A DNA stretch of 64,000 nt. Origin: Rhodococcus sp. PAMC28707. Its GTDB lineage: Bacteria > Actinomycetota > Actinomycetes > Mycobacteriales > Mycobacteriaceae. The translations under genes were made by a program, and so were the position numbers. The stretch covers positions 1,054,001 through 1,118,000 of the forward strand of contig NZ_CP039253.1 of the NCBI RefSeq assembly GCF_004795915.1, written 5' to 3'. Shown here piece after piece: positions 9,465 through 17,923 of the stretch. The first letter of the stretch is position 1. Every line of letters begins with the position of its first letter. The notes under the pieces are model-generated. The model did not search any database, was not told where the DNA came from, and was given only the letters and a program-made list of their open reading frames with translations.

Positions 9465-9841
9465 GTACTTCTGAGATCGCGACTGTATTGGCCTGGCACG
9501 ACGCACTCAACGGGAACGACGTGGACACGGTATTGGCCCTGTCGAGTGACGATATCGAGGTGGGCTCGGCCGATGGCGCCGCGCAGGGGCTCGAGCACCT
9601 GCAGGAGTGGGTGCGCACTCCAGGGGTGACGCTCACTCCAGGTGCGATGTTCTACCGGGACGGCGTCGTGGTGGTCGAAGAATCGGCAACCAGCGATGAC
9701 GAGTCGGCGGGGACCACCATGGAGGCCGCCAGCTTCCGAGTCGTCCACGACCACGTCACGTCGATCTTCCGTCATACCGACCTCGAATCGGCTCTCTCCG
9801 CCACAGGCATGTCGGAAAGCGATCGGGTGGCCGAAAGCTGA
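9461..9841 (+). CDS. SnoaL-like (NTF2-fold) small protein
   Basis: 126 residues in the cone-shaped NTF2/SnoaL fold: a helical start (ATVLAWHDALNGNDVDTVLALSSDDIEVG) followed by a run of beta strands. Starts with GTG overlapping the fprB stop by four bases, which indicates translational coupling. Members are often isomerases or hydrolases acting on small cyclic substrates, or have no known activity. It is presumably part of the diiron-oxygenase operon; a substrate-binding or accessory role is inference only. Confidence 0.75.
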   Translation: MSTSEIATVLAWHDALNGNDVDTVLALSSDDIEVGSADGAAQGLEHLQEWVRTPGVTLTPGAMFYRDGVVVVEESATSDDESAGTTMEAASFRVVHDHVTSIFRHTDLESALSATGMSESDRVAES

Positions 9842-9878
9842 CTCGCGCGAGGCACTCTCACCTCGGATAGGCCGAATC

Positions 9879-9913
9879 GTGCGGTACCCGTTCTATTGGA
9901 TCGGGTACCGCAC
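9879..9913. terminator. Hairpin between convergent genes
   Basis: Perfect 12-bp stem (gtgcggtacccg pairing with cgggtaccgcac) around an 11-base loop. It lies between the end of the diiron-oxygenase operon and the end of the desaturase gene, so it may terminate both. No long T run follows on either strand. Confidence 0.7.
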
Positions 9914-9924
9914 CGCCAGTGAGA

Positions 9925-11337
9925 TCAGTCGTCTCCGCGCGGTGGCGGCTCGACATCCACGCCTCCGCCCCGATGCTCGGGTCCCGCGTCAGGATGGCTC
10001 GCCGGAAGACGGCTGCGCGAATTGGCGGCTTCACTTTCGTTGAACTTCCTACGCCAGGCTTCCTCGGGCCGATAGGGGCCGGGCTTCGGCCGAAGCTTGC
10101 CACCGGGCAAGGCGAGTCGGGCGATCGTGCGGTGCACCATTCCCCACTGCTGCATCAGCGGTCCACTGTTGTACGGCAACTGGTAGCGCTCGCAGATGTC
10201 TTTGATTTTCGGAGACACTTCGGAATACCTCGTACTCGGCATATCCGGGTACAGATGGTGCTCCACTTGGTAACTCAAGTTCCCGCTCATCAGATGGAAA
10301 AATGGCCCGCCATCGATGTTGGCAGCGCCGACGAGTTGGCGAACGTACCAGCCGCCGCGGGTTTCGTTCTCCACTTCTTCTTCACTGAACGTGTAGGCCT
10401 GATCCGGAAAATGCCCGCAGAAAATAATGCCGTGCGACCAGACGTTGCGAATGATATTCGCGAAAAAGTTCGCGGCAAACGTTGCGACGAAAGTGCTTTC
10501 GACGCCGCTGAAGCGATCATCGAGCACATCGGATATGGCGTTGTTCTTCCCGAATCGTGTCGACTTACGCAACCGCGCAGCCACTCTCGACTTCTTGCTC
10601 TCGCGCAGATGCCCTCCGGACATCAGCTGCGCCAAGCCGAATGCGCCCGCACTGATAACCGGCCAGCCGATATAGTCCTTGACGAACTGCCGACGTGCTT
10701 TACCTGCAATGCCCCTGAGATCTGCCAGCAGTTCCTTCGGCGACTTGTCGCCGTGTCGCAACGCATCGAGGTCCAGATCGTGCAGCGCCACACCCCATTC
10801 GAAGAACGCCATGAGGAGAACGTTGTAGAAGGGCTGTGCCAGATAGACCGGGTGCCATTTCTGCCGCGGGTCGATACGCATGATCTCGTATCCGAGGTCT
10901 TTGTCCTTGCCGCGAATGTTCGTGTACGTGTGATGCACGTAATTGTGTGAATGCTTCCACGATTTCGCCGTCGACGCAGTGTCCCAGTCCCACACCGAAG
11001 AGTGGATCTCCGGATCGTTCATCCAGTCCCACTGCCCGTGCATGACGTTGTGGCCGATCTCCATGTTTTCGAGGATCTTCGCAACTCCGAGGCACGCCGT
11101 GCCCGCCAGCCAAGCCGGCTTGCTCGTCGAGCCGAGCAGAAGTACACGCCCAGCGACCAGAAGTTGGCGTTGTGCCGCGATCACCGAGGTGATGTATTTC
11201 CGATCCTTTGCCCCCAGGCTCGCGTACACCTCGTCGTGAATGGCGTCGAACTCTTTGGCCAACTCCGCGATGGTCTCCTCGCTCAGGTGTGCCAGCGGAT
11301 TGACCGGCTCCGTGCGAGTCGAGTGGTCGATGGTCAT
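9925..11337 (-). CDS. desA3: Membrane acyl-CoA desaturase, DesA3 type
   Basis: Introduces a cis double bond (delta-9 in characterised relatives) into stearoyl-CoA, with electrons from the reductase encoded just upstream. 470 residues with the three histidine boxes: HNVMH (96-100), HNYVHH (131-136) and QVEHH (357-361), plus hydrophobic stretches for a membrane di-iron enzyme. The final ~45 residues are a poorly conserved hydrophilic tail. It begins 19 bases after the reductase stop on the same strand, the same pairing as Rv3230c-Rv3229c in M. tuberculosis. ATG 11337. Confidence 0.92.
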   Translation of the reverse strand: MTIDHSTRTEPVNPLAHLSEETIAELAKEFDAIHDEVYASLGAKDRKYITSVIAAQRQLLVAGRVLLLGSTSKPAWLAGTACLGVAKILENMEIGHNVMHGQWDWMNDPEIHSSVWDWDTASTAKSWKHSHNYVHHTYTNIRGKDKDLGYEIMRIDPRQKWHPVYLAQPFYNVLLMAFFEWGVALHDLDLDALRHGDKSPKELLADLRGIAGKARRQFVKDYIGWPVISAGAFGLAQLMSGGHLRESKKSRVAARLRKSTRFGKNNAISDVLDDRFSGVESTFVATFAANFFANIIRNVWSHGIIFCGHFPDQAYTFSEEEVENETRGGWYVRQLVGAANIDGGPFFHLMSGNLSYQVEHHLYPDMPSTRYSEVSPKIKDICERYQLPYNSGPLMQQWGMVHRTIARLALPGGKLRPKPGPYRPEEAWRRKFNESEAANSRSRLPASHPDAGPEHRGGGVDVEPPPRGDD

Positions 11338-11356
11338 AAAAATCCCTCCGGAGATC

Positions 11357-12406
11357 TCATAGCTCGATTTCGATGTCGCCCTCGGCCGTGTTCACACAAA
11401 TTCGCACGGCTTGTCCCGTTGGTTCCGATACATCCCCGTTGCGCAAGTCGCGTAAACGCCCGGACCTCAGCGTTCCGATACAGGTGTGGCAAATCCCGAT
11501 GCGACATCCGAATGTCAGGTCGAGGCCTGCGTCTTCACCGGCTACCAATATCGTCGTTCCGCCGTCGCACTCCACGTCCTTGTCACTGTTGACGAACCGG
11601 ATAGTGCCACCCTCGCCGTCGTCGGCATTGCCACCGATGACTGGCTGAAAGCTTTCATGATGGAACCGCTCGTAGTCGCCCTCGTCCTTCCAGTAGGACC
11701 GCAGGTCGTCCAGATGCTCCCCCGGACCGGAACAGAACGCCTCACGCTCACGCCAGTCCGGAACGAGCTTGTCGAGCTCGGTGGCTTTCATTCGACCTTC
11801 GTCGCTGGTGATGCGCAGTTCGAAACGAAAACCAGGATGCTTCGCTTCCAGTTCGGCAAGGGTGTCGGCGAACATCAACTGCTCACGGTTGTGAACCGAG
11901 TGGACGACGACGATGTCCTTCATTTGGTCGTGGTGGTCCACACTACGAAGCATGCTGATGATCGGTGTGATGCCGCTCCCCGCACTGATGAACACCATTT
12001 TCGCCGGCAAGGGATAGGGCAGCGTGAACTCGCCTTCGACCTCACTGAGTCGGACTATGTCGCCGGCCCTGATGGTGCCGACCAGATAGGGCGACACCGT
12101 GCCCTCCGGAACAAGCTTGGGGCTGACACTCACCAAGCCGTCGATCGGGTTGGGATCCGAGGTGATCGAATACGCTCGCCAGTGATATCGACCGTCGATG
12201 AGCACTCCCAGACGCACATATTGCCCCGGGGTGTGACCGGCCCATTCGAAGCCTGGCCGGATGTAGACCGACACTGCCTCCGACCCCTCAGGGGAGACTC
12301 GCTCGACCTTGCCGCGCAGCTCACGGGTGGTCCAGAGCGGATTGATCATCGAGAGATAGTCGTCCGGTCTCAGCGGATTGAACAGTAATCGGACGGCTCT
12401 CAGCAT
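11357..12406 (-). CDS. Ferredoxin reductase, electron donor of DesA3 (Rv3230c type)
   Basis: NAD(P)H-dependent oxidoreductase with three domains: FAD-binding barrel (PGQYVRLGV and RAYSITSD), nucleotide-binding domain (ISAGSGITPIISMLR) and a C-terminal plant-type [2Fe-2S] ferredoxin. The cluster cysteines lie in FGCRIGICHTC and a later Cys in VRICVN. It passes electrons to the adjacent desaturase. ATG 12406 (MLRAVRLLFNPLRPDDYL) was chosen; homologues have a short extra N-terminus, and GTG 12454 is possible. The frame is open to 12709, but that part is not family-like. Confidence 0.9.
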   Translation of the reverse strand: MLRAVRLLFNPLRPDDYLSMINPLWTTRELRGKVERVSPEGSEAVSVYIRPGFEWAGHTPGQYVRLGVLIDGRYHWRAYSITSDPNPIDGLVSVSPKLVPEGTVSPYLVGTIRAGDIVRLSEVEGEFTLPYPLPAKMVFISAGSGITPIISMLRSVDHHDQMKDIVVVHSVHNREQLMFADTLAELEAKHPGFRFELRITSDEGRMKATELDKLVPDWREREAFCSGPGEHLDDLRSYWKDEGDYERFHHESFQPVIGGNADDGEGGTIRFVNSDKDVECDGGTTILVAGEDAGLDLTFGCRIGICHTCIGTLRSGRLRDLRNGDVSEPTGQAVRICVNTAEGDIEIEL

Positions 12407-12633
12407 CGTCCTGCGAACTATCGAAACCTGGGGTCTGGCCCCGCGCTCTGCCACGATGTACACGTTAACCCTGGTCACGCATGTTATGTGCTGGATTCGC
12501 GAATCGACCGAACCGAGCGTGTCACAGATTGGGCTGTATCTCATTGCAGCGCAGTGGAATACACCGAACCAACCACCCTTCGTCCAGTCGAAGACCCCCC
12601 TCGCCGACGTCGAGAGACCACCCGAGAGCGCCA

Positions 12634-12649
12634 AGTGATGCGCATCACT
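12634..12649. promoter_or_regulatory. Perfect palindrome resembling a CRP/GlxR site
   Basis: Sixteen-base perfect palindrome agtgatgcgcatcact. Its core GTGA-N6-TCAC fits the CRP-family consensus (TGTGA-N6-TCACA) except for the outermost bases. It lies about 230 bases upstream of the desaturase reductase gene and 150 bases upstream of the small ORF at 12801, so its target is not obvious. Confidence 0.45.
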
Positions 12650-12800
12650 CTCGAGCTTTCGGTGTTTGCTGCCGATATCGACGGGCAACGCACTCAGCAG
12701 GCCGCGCAAAGTACATCAAGGCTCTCGCGACAGCCGCCCACGAGCCGAAGGTGATTGCCCTGGCCGACCGATTGATCACCGCACATAGCGCTACCGTGGA

Positions 12801-13199
12801 ATGGTCGAAACCGTCCTCGCCGAAGACGCACTGGGCGGCCCCGCAGCATTGCGTCGGTCGCCGCTGCAGGCCGCAGCGGGAAGCGCCGTCAAGTTGGTCA
12901 ATGCGCCCGCGACGTGGTTCGCCCGCAGTCTCGATCGAGCACTCGACGCAGCCCGCGGCACACCCAACAGGGTGAGCGAGCTACTCGGCAGAGGGGCACA
13001 TGCAGGTGAAGTTGCAGCGAAGACACTCGCCGCCAGCCGCGACGCAGCTCCGGAAGCTGCCGAGGTTGAATTGGATGATCCGTCGGGCGTTCGCGTCGTG
13101 CTCGCCTTCGAAGAAGCGCACAAGAATCGTCACGGGGTCGTATCAGCGGCCCAGACACGACTTGCTGCAATCGCCAAGGAAGTTGTCACGACTCGCTGA
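12801..13199 (+). CDS. Hypothetical protein, possibly 3' part of a frameshifted gene
   Basis: 132 residues, helix-rich and alanine-rich, with codon use like the neighbours (mostly G or C in third positions). No domain recognised and no membrane segment. The ribosome site before ATG 12801 is poor. Just upstream, another frame (about 12700-12800) also looks coding (KYIKALATAAHEP, VIALADRLITAHSATVE), so the real gene may start earlier with a frame change near 12795. About 200 further bases back to 12407 hold promoter-type sequence and the palindrome at 12634. Confidence 0.5.
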   Translation: MVETVLAEDALGGPAALRRSPLQAAAGSAVKLVNAPATWFARSLDRALDAARGTPNRVSELLGRGAHAGEVAAKTLAASRDAAPEAAEVELDDPSGVRVVLAFEEAHKNRHGVVSAAQTRLAAIAKEVVTTR

Positions 13200-13267
13200 T
13201 CGGTGATGCTTCCACTATTGGTGAGTCGCCACAGTTTCCGAAATCGACGGACGGGTATGTCCGCATT

Positions 13268-14800
13268 GTGCACGTACGTAACGATTCAACAGCCCCGGTC
13301 GAAGCCGACCCCGACGACCCTCGCAAGCCGCAATCACCGGCAGAGCTGACCAAGCCGTCATGGATGTTCGTCGTCCGTAAGACCGCAAGAGAGTTTTCGC
13401 GCGATCAGTGTACCGATCTCGCCGCGGCTCTCACCTATTACGCTGTGCTGTCACTGTTTCCGGCAATGCTTGCTGTCGTGTCGCTACTGGGAGTGTTCGG
13501 CCAGGGGCAGGCAACGGTGGACGGCGTGCTTCAGGTCGTCGGCGATCTCGGTCCGTCGTCTGCGGTGGACACGTTGCGGGGACCTATCGAGCAGTTGGTT
13601 CAGGCGCCGGCTGCCGGGTTTGCGCTTGTCACCGGCCTGTTGGGCGCATTGTGGTCGGCCTCAGGTTACGTGGGAGCTTTCGGGCGGGCGATGAATCGGA
13701 TGTACGAGGTCGACGAGGGGCGGCCCGTCTGGAAGCTGCGTCCGATCATGCTTGTGGTGACGTTGGTTGCCCTCGCGCTGTTGGCATGTGCTGCTGTGAT
13801 GTTGGCATTGAGCGGCCCGGTCGCCAAAGCAGTGGGCGAGACCGTGGGGCTCGGCGAAACCGCGTTGACTGTCTGGAACATCGCCCGTTTCCCGATCGTC
13901 CTAATACTTGTCGTTCTCGCCGTAGCCGTTCTCTACTACGCAACCCCGAATGTCCAGCAGCCGAAGTTTCGCTGGATCAGCGCAGGCGCTGGAGTCGGCA
14001 TCCTCGCGTGGATTCTGGCATCGGCAGGTTTCGGGTTCTACGTCGCCAACTTCAGCAGTTACAACAAAACCTACGGGTCGCTCGCGGGCGCGATCATATT
14101 TCTGCTGTGGCTGTGGATCACCAACCTGGCGTTGCTGTTCGGAGCAGAACTCGATTCCGAATTGGAGCGAGGCCGTCAGCTACAGGCAGGAATGATCGCC
14201 GAGGAGCAGCTTCAGTTGCCGCCACGCGATACGCGAGTCTCGGACAAGAACGCCGAAAAAGATGCCGAAGCGATCGAACAGGGCCGCCTGTTGCGCACAC
14301 AACACAATCCCGACCAGTCAGAGGACGCCGACTCTCCCATCGGCACGAAAGGAGCAACCGTGACAGACCGACCCGACACCAGACCCGACCACCTACGGCA
14401 GGCAAGTAGGAGCGAGGTTGCAGATCTGTCCACCGTCCAACTCGTCGAGCGGCTCACCCAGCAAGTCTCGACCCTGGTACGCACCGAAATCTCGGCCGGT
14501 CTGGATGAGGTGAAAACCAAAGGCACCCGCCTGGGAATCGGAATCGGGATTTCCGGCGCCGGCGCGTTACTGCTGTTCTTCGGGCTCGCCACCTTCATTG
14601 CAACGGCTGTTCTCGGTCTGTCGACCGTGCTGGATCCCTGGCTCGCCGCGTTGATCATCGCGGCGGCGGTGACCCTTGTCGGTGCGATTCTTGCCCTCGT
14701 CGGAGCCAAGCGCGCGAAGAATGCACTCCCCCCCGTTCCCGAAAACACTGTCGCCAGCGTCGACAAAGACATCACCGCAATCAAAGAAGGCATCCGATGA
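13268..14800 (+). CDS. YihY/BrkB membrane protein fused to holin-like (Phage_holin_3_6) domain
   Basis: Single open frame of 510 residues with no stop between two parts. Residues ~35-315 are a YihY/BrkB family protein with about six membrane segments and the family motifs DLAAALTYYAVLSLFPA and YNKTYGSLAGAI. After a hydrophilic linker (~315-365), residues 366-510 match the small actinobacterial holin-like family: SEVADLSTVQLVERLTQQV, an amphipathic helix and two membrane helices. In related genomes these are usually separate genes. GTG start 13268. The downstream genes overlap by four bases each, forming an operon. Transport or export function is not established. Confidence 0.8.
   Translation: MHVRNDSTAPVEADPDDPRKPQSPAELTKPSWMFVVRKTAREFSRDQCTDLAAALTYYAVLSLFPAMLAVVSLLGVFGQGQATVDGVLQVVGDLGPSSAVDTLRGPIEQLVQAPAAGFALVTGLLGALWSASGYVGAFGRAMNRMYEVDEGRPVWKLRPIMLVVTLVALALLACAAVMLALSGPVAKAVGETVGLGETALTVWNIARFPIVLILVVLAVAVLYYATPNVQQPKFRWISAGAGVGILAWILASAGFGFYVANFSSYNKTYGSLAGAIIFLLWLWITNLALLFGAELDSELERGRQLQAGMIAEEQLQLPPRDTRVSDKNAEKDAEAIEQGRLLRTQHNPDQSEDADSPIGTKGATVTDRPDTRPDHLRQASRSEVADLSTVQLVERLTQQVSTLVRTEISAGLDEVKTKGTRLGIGIGISGAGALLLFFGLATFIATAVLGLSTVLDPWLAALIIAAAVTLVGAILALVGAKRAKNALPPVPENTVASVDKDITAIKEGIR
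14360..14800 (+). CDS. Possible internally started holin-like protein
   Basis: Within the fused gene an aaaggag ribosome site sits 5 bases before an in-frame GTG at 14360. That is the exact point where a stand-alone holin-like family member would begin (VTDRPDTRPD). A separate 146-residue two-helix membrane protein could therefore be made in addition to the fusion. This is inference from the ribosome site and the domain border. Confidence 0.45.
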   Translation: MTDRPDTRPDHLRQASRSEVADLSTVQLVERLTQQVSTLVRTEISAGLDEVKTKGTRLGIGIGISGAGALLLFFGLATFIATAVLGLSTVLDPWLAALIIAAAVTLVGAILALVGAKRAKNALPPVPENTVASVDKDITAIKEGIR

Positions 14801-15078
14801 CCGGAAAACACTCCAACGAAGCCCAGCCATCGAACGACCAGACACCCAGCGTCGACGAACTACGTGCCGAACTTTCCGAGACCGTGGCAGCGCTCGCAGC
14901 GAAGGCCGATGTCCCGACCCGCGTCCACGACAGCGCGTCGGCAAGCGTCGAGAAGGCCAAGTCCACCGCCGAATCGAATCCGGGGATCGTCGCAGCGCTG
15001 GCAGCGGCCGCGATCGGCGCAGTGATTGCATACGTCGTGGTCCGTCGCCGCAAGTCGAGGCGAGGAGTCCTCCGATGA
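14797..15078 (+). CDS. DUF3618 family protein
   Basis: 93 residues: an N-terminal segment matching DUF3618 (SVDELRAELSETVAALAAKADVPTR), a helical middle and one C-terminal membrane helix (about 64-84) followed by a basic tail. Starts with ATGA overlapping the previous stop and overlaps the next gene the same way, so translation is coupled. Function unknown; the family commonly neighbours holin-like and DUF4235 genes in actinobacteria. Confidence 0.85.
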   Translation: MTGKHSNEAQPSNDQTPSVDELRAELSETVAALAAKADVPTRVHDSASASVEKAKSTAESNPGIVAALAAAAIGAVIAYVVVRRRKSRRGVLR

Positions 15079-15347
15079 GCACGGTGTCCAAGACAATGTA
15101 CAAGCCGCTGTCGCTGGCGATGAGTGTGCTCGGCGGAGTTGTAGCCGGAATGGTGTTCAAACAGGTATGGAAGCGCATCGGGGACGAAGACGACAAGGCC
15201 CCGGACCCGAAGGATCTCGGACGCTCTGCACAGGAGGTGTTGATTGCTGCAGCAGTGCACGGCGCCGTATTCGGGTTGGTCAAAGCTGCGATCGATCGCG
15301 CAGGCGCCCACGGCTATCGCGCATTGGCCCATGAAGACCCCACGTGA
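15075..15347 (+). CDS. DUF4235 family membrane protein
   Basis: 90 residues with two hydrophobic helices (about 12-28 and 55-72) and a charged linker, matching the DUF4235 pattern of small actinobacterial membrane proteins. ATGA overlap with the DUF3618 gene; last gene of the YihY operon. Function unknown. The 205 bases after it, up to the STAS gene, hold nothing recognisable beyond the STAS ribosome site. Confidence 0.82.
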   Translation: MSTVSKTMYKPLSLAMSVLGGVVAGMVFKQVWKRIGDEDDKAPDPKDLGRSAQEVLIAAAVHGAVFGLVKAAIDRAGAHGYRALAHEDPT

Positions 15348-15552
15348 AAGACCACACCGAATTGCTTGGGCTTTCGATCGGTACGCACTACCTCGGGTTT
15401 ACTGGAATTCGACCTTGAAAGGTCGCCTCTGACCGCAATCGAGTACCGGACGAATCACTCAGCCATCGGTGCTCGCCGGGGCGGCAACGAGGGCCTGGTT
15501 TAATCGACCGGTAAGCGTCCACCTTCGGACCGCTTCTGAGCGAGGAGTGCCC

Positions 15553-15924
15553 ATGCCGGTCGACGGGACCCAGGCCGCGCAGTTCGACATTGCGCGTCAC
15601 TACAACGGGTCGACGCTCGTGCTCACCGTGTCCGGCGAGCTGGACATGCGGACCTCGCCCGCCCTGGATGAGGCAATCTCCGAAGGTGTACTCACTGCAC
15701 CGACCGCCCTTGTGGTGGATTTGTCCGAGGTGACTTTCGTTGCCTCGGCCGCGATGACGGTGCTCACTGTTGCTCAAAACAAGCTCGGCGAAACATTACA
15801 GTTCGCCGTGGTTGCCGACGGTCCGGCCACCAGCCGTCCGATCCGGCTGATGGGCCTGGATCAGGTCTTCTCTCTCTACGAAGATCTACCCACCGCGCTG
15901 GCAGCAATCGACTCACCGAGCTGA
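15553..15924 (+). CDS. STAS-domain anti-sigma factor antagonist
   Basis: 123-residue single STAS domain of the SpoIIAA/RsbV type, which binds an anti-sigma kinase when not phosphorylated. Visible family features are TVSGELDMRTSPALDEAI and VVDLSEVTFVASAAMTVL; Ser in VASAAM is the candidate phospho-site. ATG 15553 follows cgaggagtgccc. Its 3' end overlaps the convergent phosphatase gene by 49 bases. The phosphatase next door is a natural candidate to activate it; no anti-sigma kinase gene is in the window. Confidence 0.88.
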   Translation: MPVDGTQAAQFDIARHYNGSTLVLTVSGELDMRTSPALDEAISEGVLTAPTALVVDLSEVTFVASAAMTVLTVAQNKLGETLQFAVVADGPATSRPIRLMGLDQVFSLYEDLPTALAAIDSPS

Positions 15925-17120
15925 GTATCGGGTCCGGCGGGCACACCGAGCGCCAGCACAGCGGCGTCGTCCTCGAGGCCCGCCCCGAAGCTGTCCAGCA
16001 GTGCGCGAATGTCATCGATGATCGCCTCGGCGGTTGTCGGCGAATGTGACCGCGCGAAGTCGAGTAGCGCCCCGGTATCGTCATAACGTTCGCGACCGGG
16101 CCCGACGCGCGCTTCTGTCAATCCGTCGGTGTAGAGAACGAGAGTATCTCCCGGCCGCAGGGACAGTCGGGTCGAGACGAATCTGGCATTGGGAAGAATG
16201 CCGACCAATTGGCCTCCTGTCGTCTCCACGAAACTCGCACTTCCGTCTGCGCGAAGAAGTAACGCCGGAGGATGCCCGCCGCCGGCCAACTCCACGTCGA
16301 AGCCGTCGTCGACGACTGTGAGGACGCCGAATATCACAGTGCAGAACTGCGGTTCGGTCGCGTGGAATTCCTGCTCGAATACGGTATCGAGATTGTGCAG
16401 CACCGCAATTGGGTCCCGGTCGTACACCGCAGCCGCGCGGAGCGTGTATCTCGTCAACGACGTCACCGCCGCCGCACCCGCACCCTTTCCGCAGACGTCA
16501 CCGAGAAAGAACCCCCATTGGTCGGTCGCGAGCGGGAAGAGGTCGTAGAAGTCGCCACCTACGTCCTCCGTCGACGCGTAGTGATAGGAGGCCTGCGCGT
16601 CCAATCCCACAGGCGGAGACAGCGAGGACGGCAGTAGCGATCGCTGTAATGTCTTGGCCAACAGTTCAACTCGCGCTCGACTGTCGTCTGCACGCTTACG
16701 AGCCTCGAGCAGCTCACGCTCGTAAGCCCGCCGATGGCGCGCGTCGAGAGCAGTGATCCGAATCAACACTGGTTCACCGCAATCGTCGGTCTTGACGTTC
16801 GCGGTCAAGAACACCGGCAACCGGCCACCGTCCGCAGTGACGAGATCTACCGTGACGCCGTCGATGTGACCGTTCATGTGCAGAATCGGCGCGAAATGGG
16901 TCTCGTAGTGAATGCGACCGCCCGCAGTGAGCAGTCGCGTGAACGACGTCCCGATCATCGAGTCCTGTTGACGCCCCAGCCATCCGGCGATCGTCGAATT
17001 CAGCTTCGCGATGGTGCCGTCCGGCCACAATGAGAGGTACCCGCACGGCGCGTTCTCGTACAGATCGAGCAGGCTCTCTTCGAGTGCATCGCCAGAAGCG
17101 GGTTCCTTCGGCGCGCTCAT
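15876..17120 (-). CDS. rsbP: PAS-PP2C (SpoIIE-type) phosphatase, RsbP-like
   Basis: 414 residues: PAS domain (about 20-130), a short coiled-coil linker (130-160) and a PP2C/SpoIIE phosphatase domain (165-400). Metal-binding motifs are VGGDFYD, GDVCGKGAGAAA, LVLYTDGLTEAR and EDDAAVLALG. The layout and length match B. subtilis RsbP (403 residues), which dephosphorylates RsbV in energy stress. The gene overlaps the upstream RsbQ-like gene by four bases, the same pairing as rsbQ-rsbP. Its likely target is a STAS protein such as the convergent neighbour. Confidence 0.87.
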   Translation of the reverse strand: MSAPKEPASGDALEESLLDLYENAPCGYLSLWPDGTIAKLNSTIAGWLGRQQDSMIGTSFTRLLTAGGRIHYETHFAPILHMNGHIDGVTVDLVTADGGRLPVFLTANVKTDDCGEPVLIRITALDARHRRAYERELLEARKRADDSRARVELLAKTLQRSLLPSSLSPPVGLDAQASYHYASTEDVGGDFYDLFPLATDQWGFFLGDVCGKGAGAAAVTSLTRYTLRAAAVYDRDPIAVLHNLDTVFEQEFHATEPQFCTVIFGVLTVVDDGFDVELAGGGHPPALLLRADGSASFVETTGGQLVGILPNARFVSTRLSLRPGDTLVLYTDGLTEARVGPGRERYDDTGALLDFARSHSPTTAEAIIDDIRALLDSFGAGLEDDAAVLALGVPAGPDTQLGESIAASAVGRSS

Positions 17121-17923
17121 GACCGCGCCGCAAACCCAGCTATCGCGGCGGAAGTTAGTTCGGGAGCACTGACCTGCGGACAGTGTCCGCTGACGTCGAG
17201 TGTCTGCAACGTACTGCCGGCGATGTTCTCGTGCACGTATCGGCCGACTTCGGGCGGAGCAAGGGTGTCGCGTGCGCAGTCGACCACCAGCGTCGGCACG
17301 GTCACGCGCTTCAGATCGGCGCGATTGTCCGAAAGAAACGTCGCCATCGCGAACACTTTGGCAGCCGCCGGATCCGTTCGACAGAAGCTATCGGTCAGTT
17401 GCTCCTCGAGTTCGGGTCGATCCGGTGTACCCATGACGGTCGGAGCCATCACCGCTGACCAACCCAGATAGTTGCTGTCGAGGGAATCGAGCAACTCGTC
17501 GATGTCTGCCTTGGTGAACCCACCTCGGTAATCGCCATCGTCGATATAGCACGGCGACGGCGTCAACAAAATCAACTTCGCGAATCGTTCGGGCGCCTCG
17601 GCGACAGCCAGTACCCCGATCATCGACGCGACCGAGTGACCGACGAACACGACATCACGTAGATCGAGTTCCTCGACGATGTCGAGTACGTCGCGGGCAT
17701 ATTGTTCGAGGTCAGCGTACTTGGAAGCATCCCATGCGTCCAGGTTCGATCCGCCGGCACCCACGTGATCGAACAGAACTACCTTGAAGGAAGCCACTAA
17801 GCGCTCAGTGACCGACCCCCACAAATTTTGATCGCAACCGAAGCCGTGCGCGAGCATCACTACCGGACCGTCCGAAGCTCCGACGATCCTCACATTGTTC
17901 TTCACGCGCACGTTCACCAGCAC
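17117..17923 (-). CDS. rsbQ: RsbQ-like alpha/beta hydrolase
   Basis: 268-residue alpha/beta hydrolase strongly resembling B. subtilis RsbQ, which is needed for RsbP phosphatase activity in energy stress and is related to plant KAI2/D14 receptors. The catalytic triad is Ser97 (GHSVAS), Asp219 (CARD) and His247 (SGHCPQ), nearly the same numbers as RsbQ. Other shared stretches are HGFGCDQNLWGSV, TPSPCYIDDGDYRGGF and RFCSTDP-like CRTDPAAAKVFA. Upstream partner of the PAS-PP2C gene with an ATGA overlap. Its small-molecule ligand is unknown. Confidence 0.88.
   Translation of the reverse strand: MLVNVRVKNNVRIVGASDGPVVMLAHGFGCDQNLWGSVTERLVASFKVVLFDHVGAGGSNLDAWDASKYADLEQYARDVLDIVEELDLRDVVFVGHSVASMIGVLAVAEAPERFAKLILLTPSPCYIDDGDYRGGFTKADIDELLDSLDSNYLGWSAVMAPTVMGTPDRPELEEQLTDSFCRTDPAAAKVFAMATFLSDNRADLKRVTVPTLVVDCARDTLAPPEVGRYVHENIAGSTLQTLDVSGHCPQVSAPELTSAAIAGFAARS

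Noticed and set aside
9919-10950. 343-residue frame opposite the desaturase gene
   Set aside because: Fully antisense to a well-supported gene; typical shadow in high-GC DNA.
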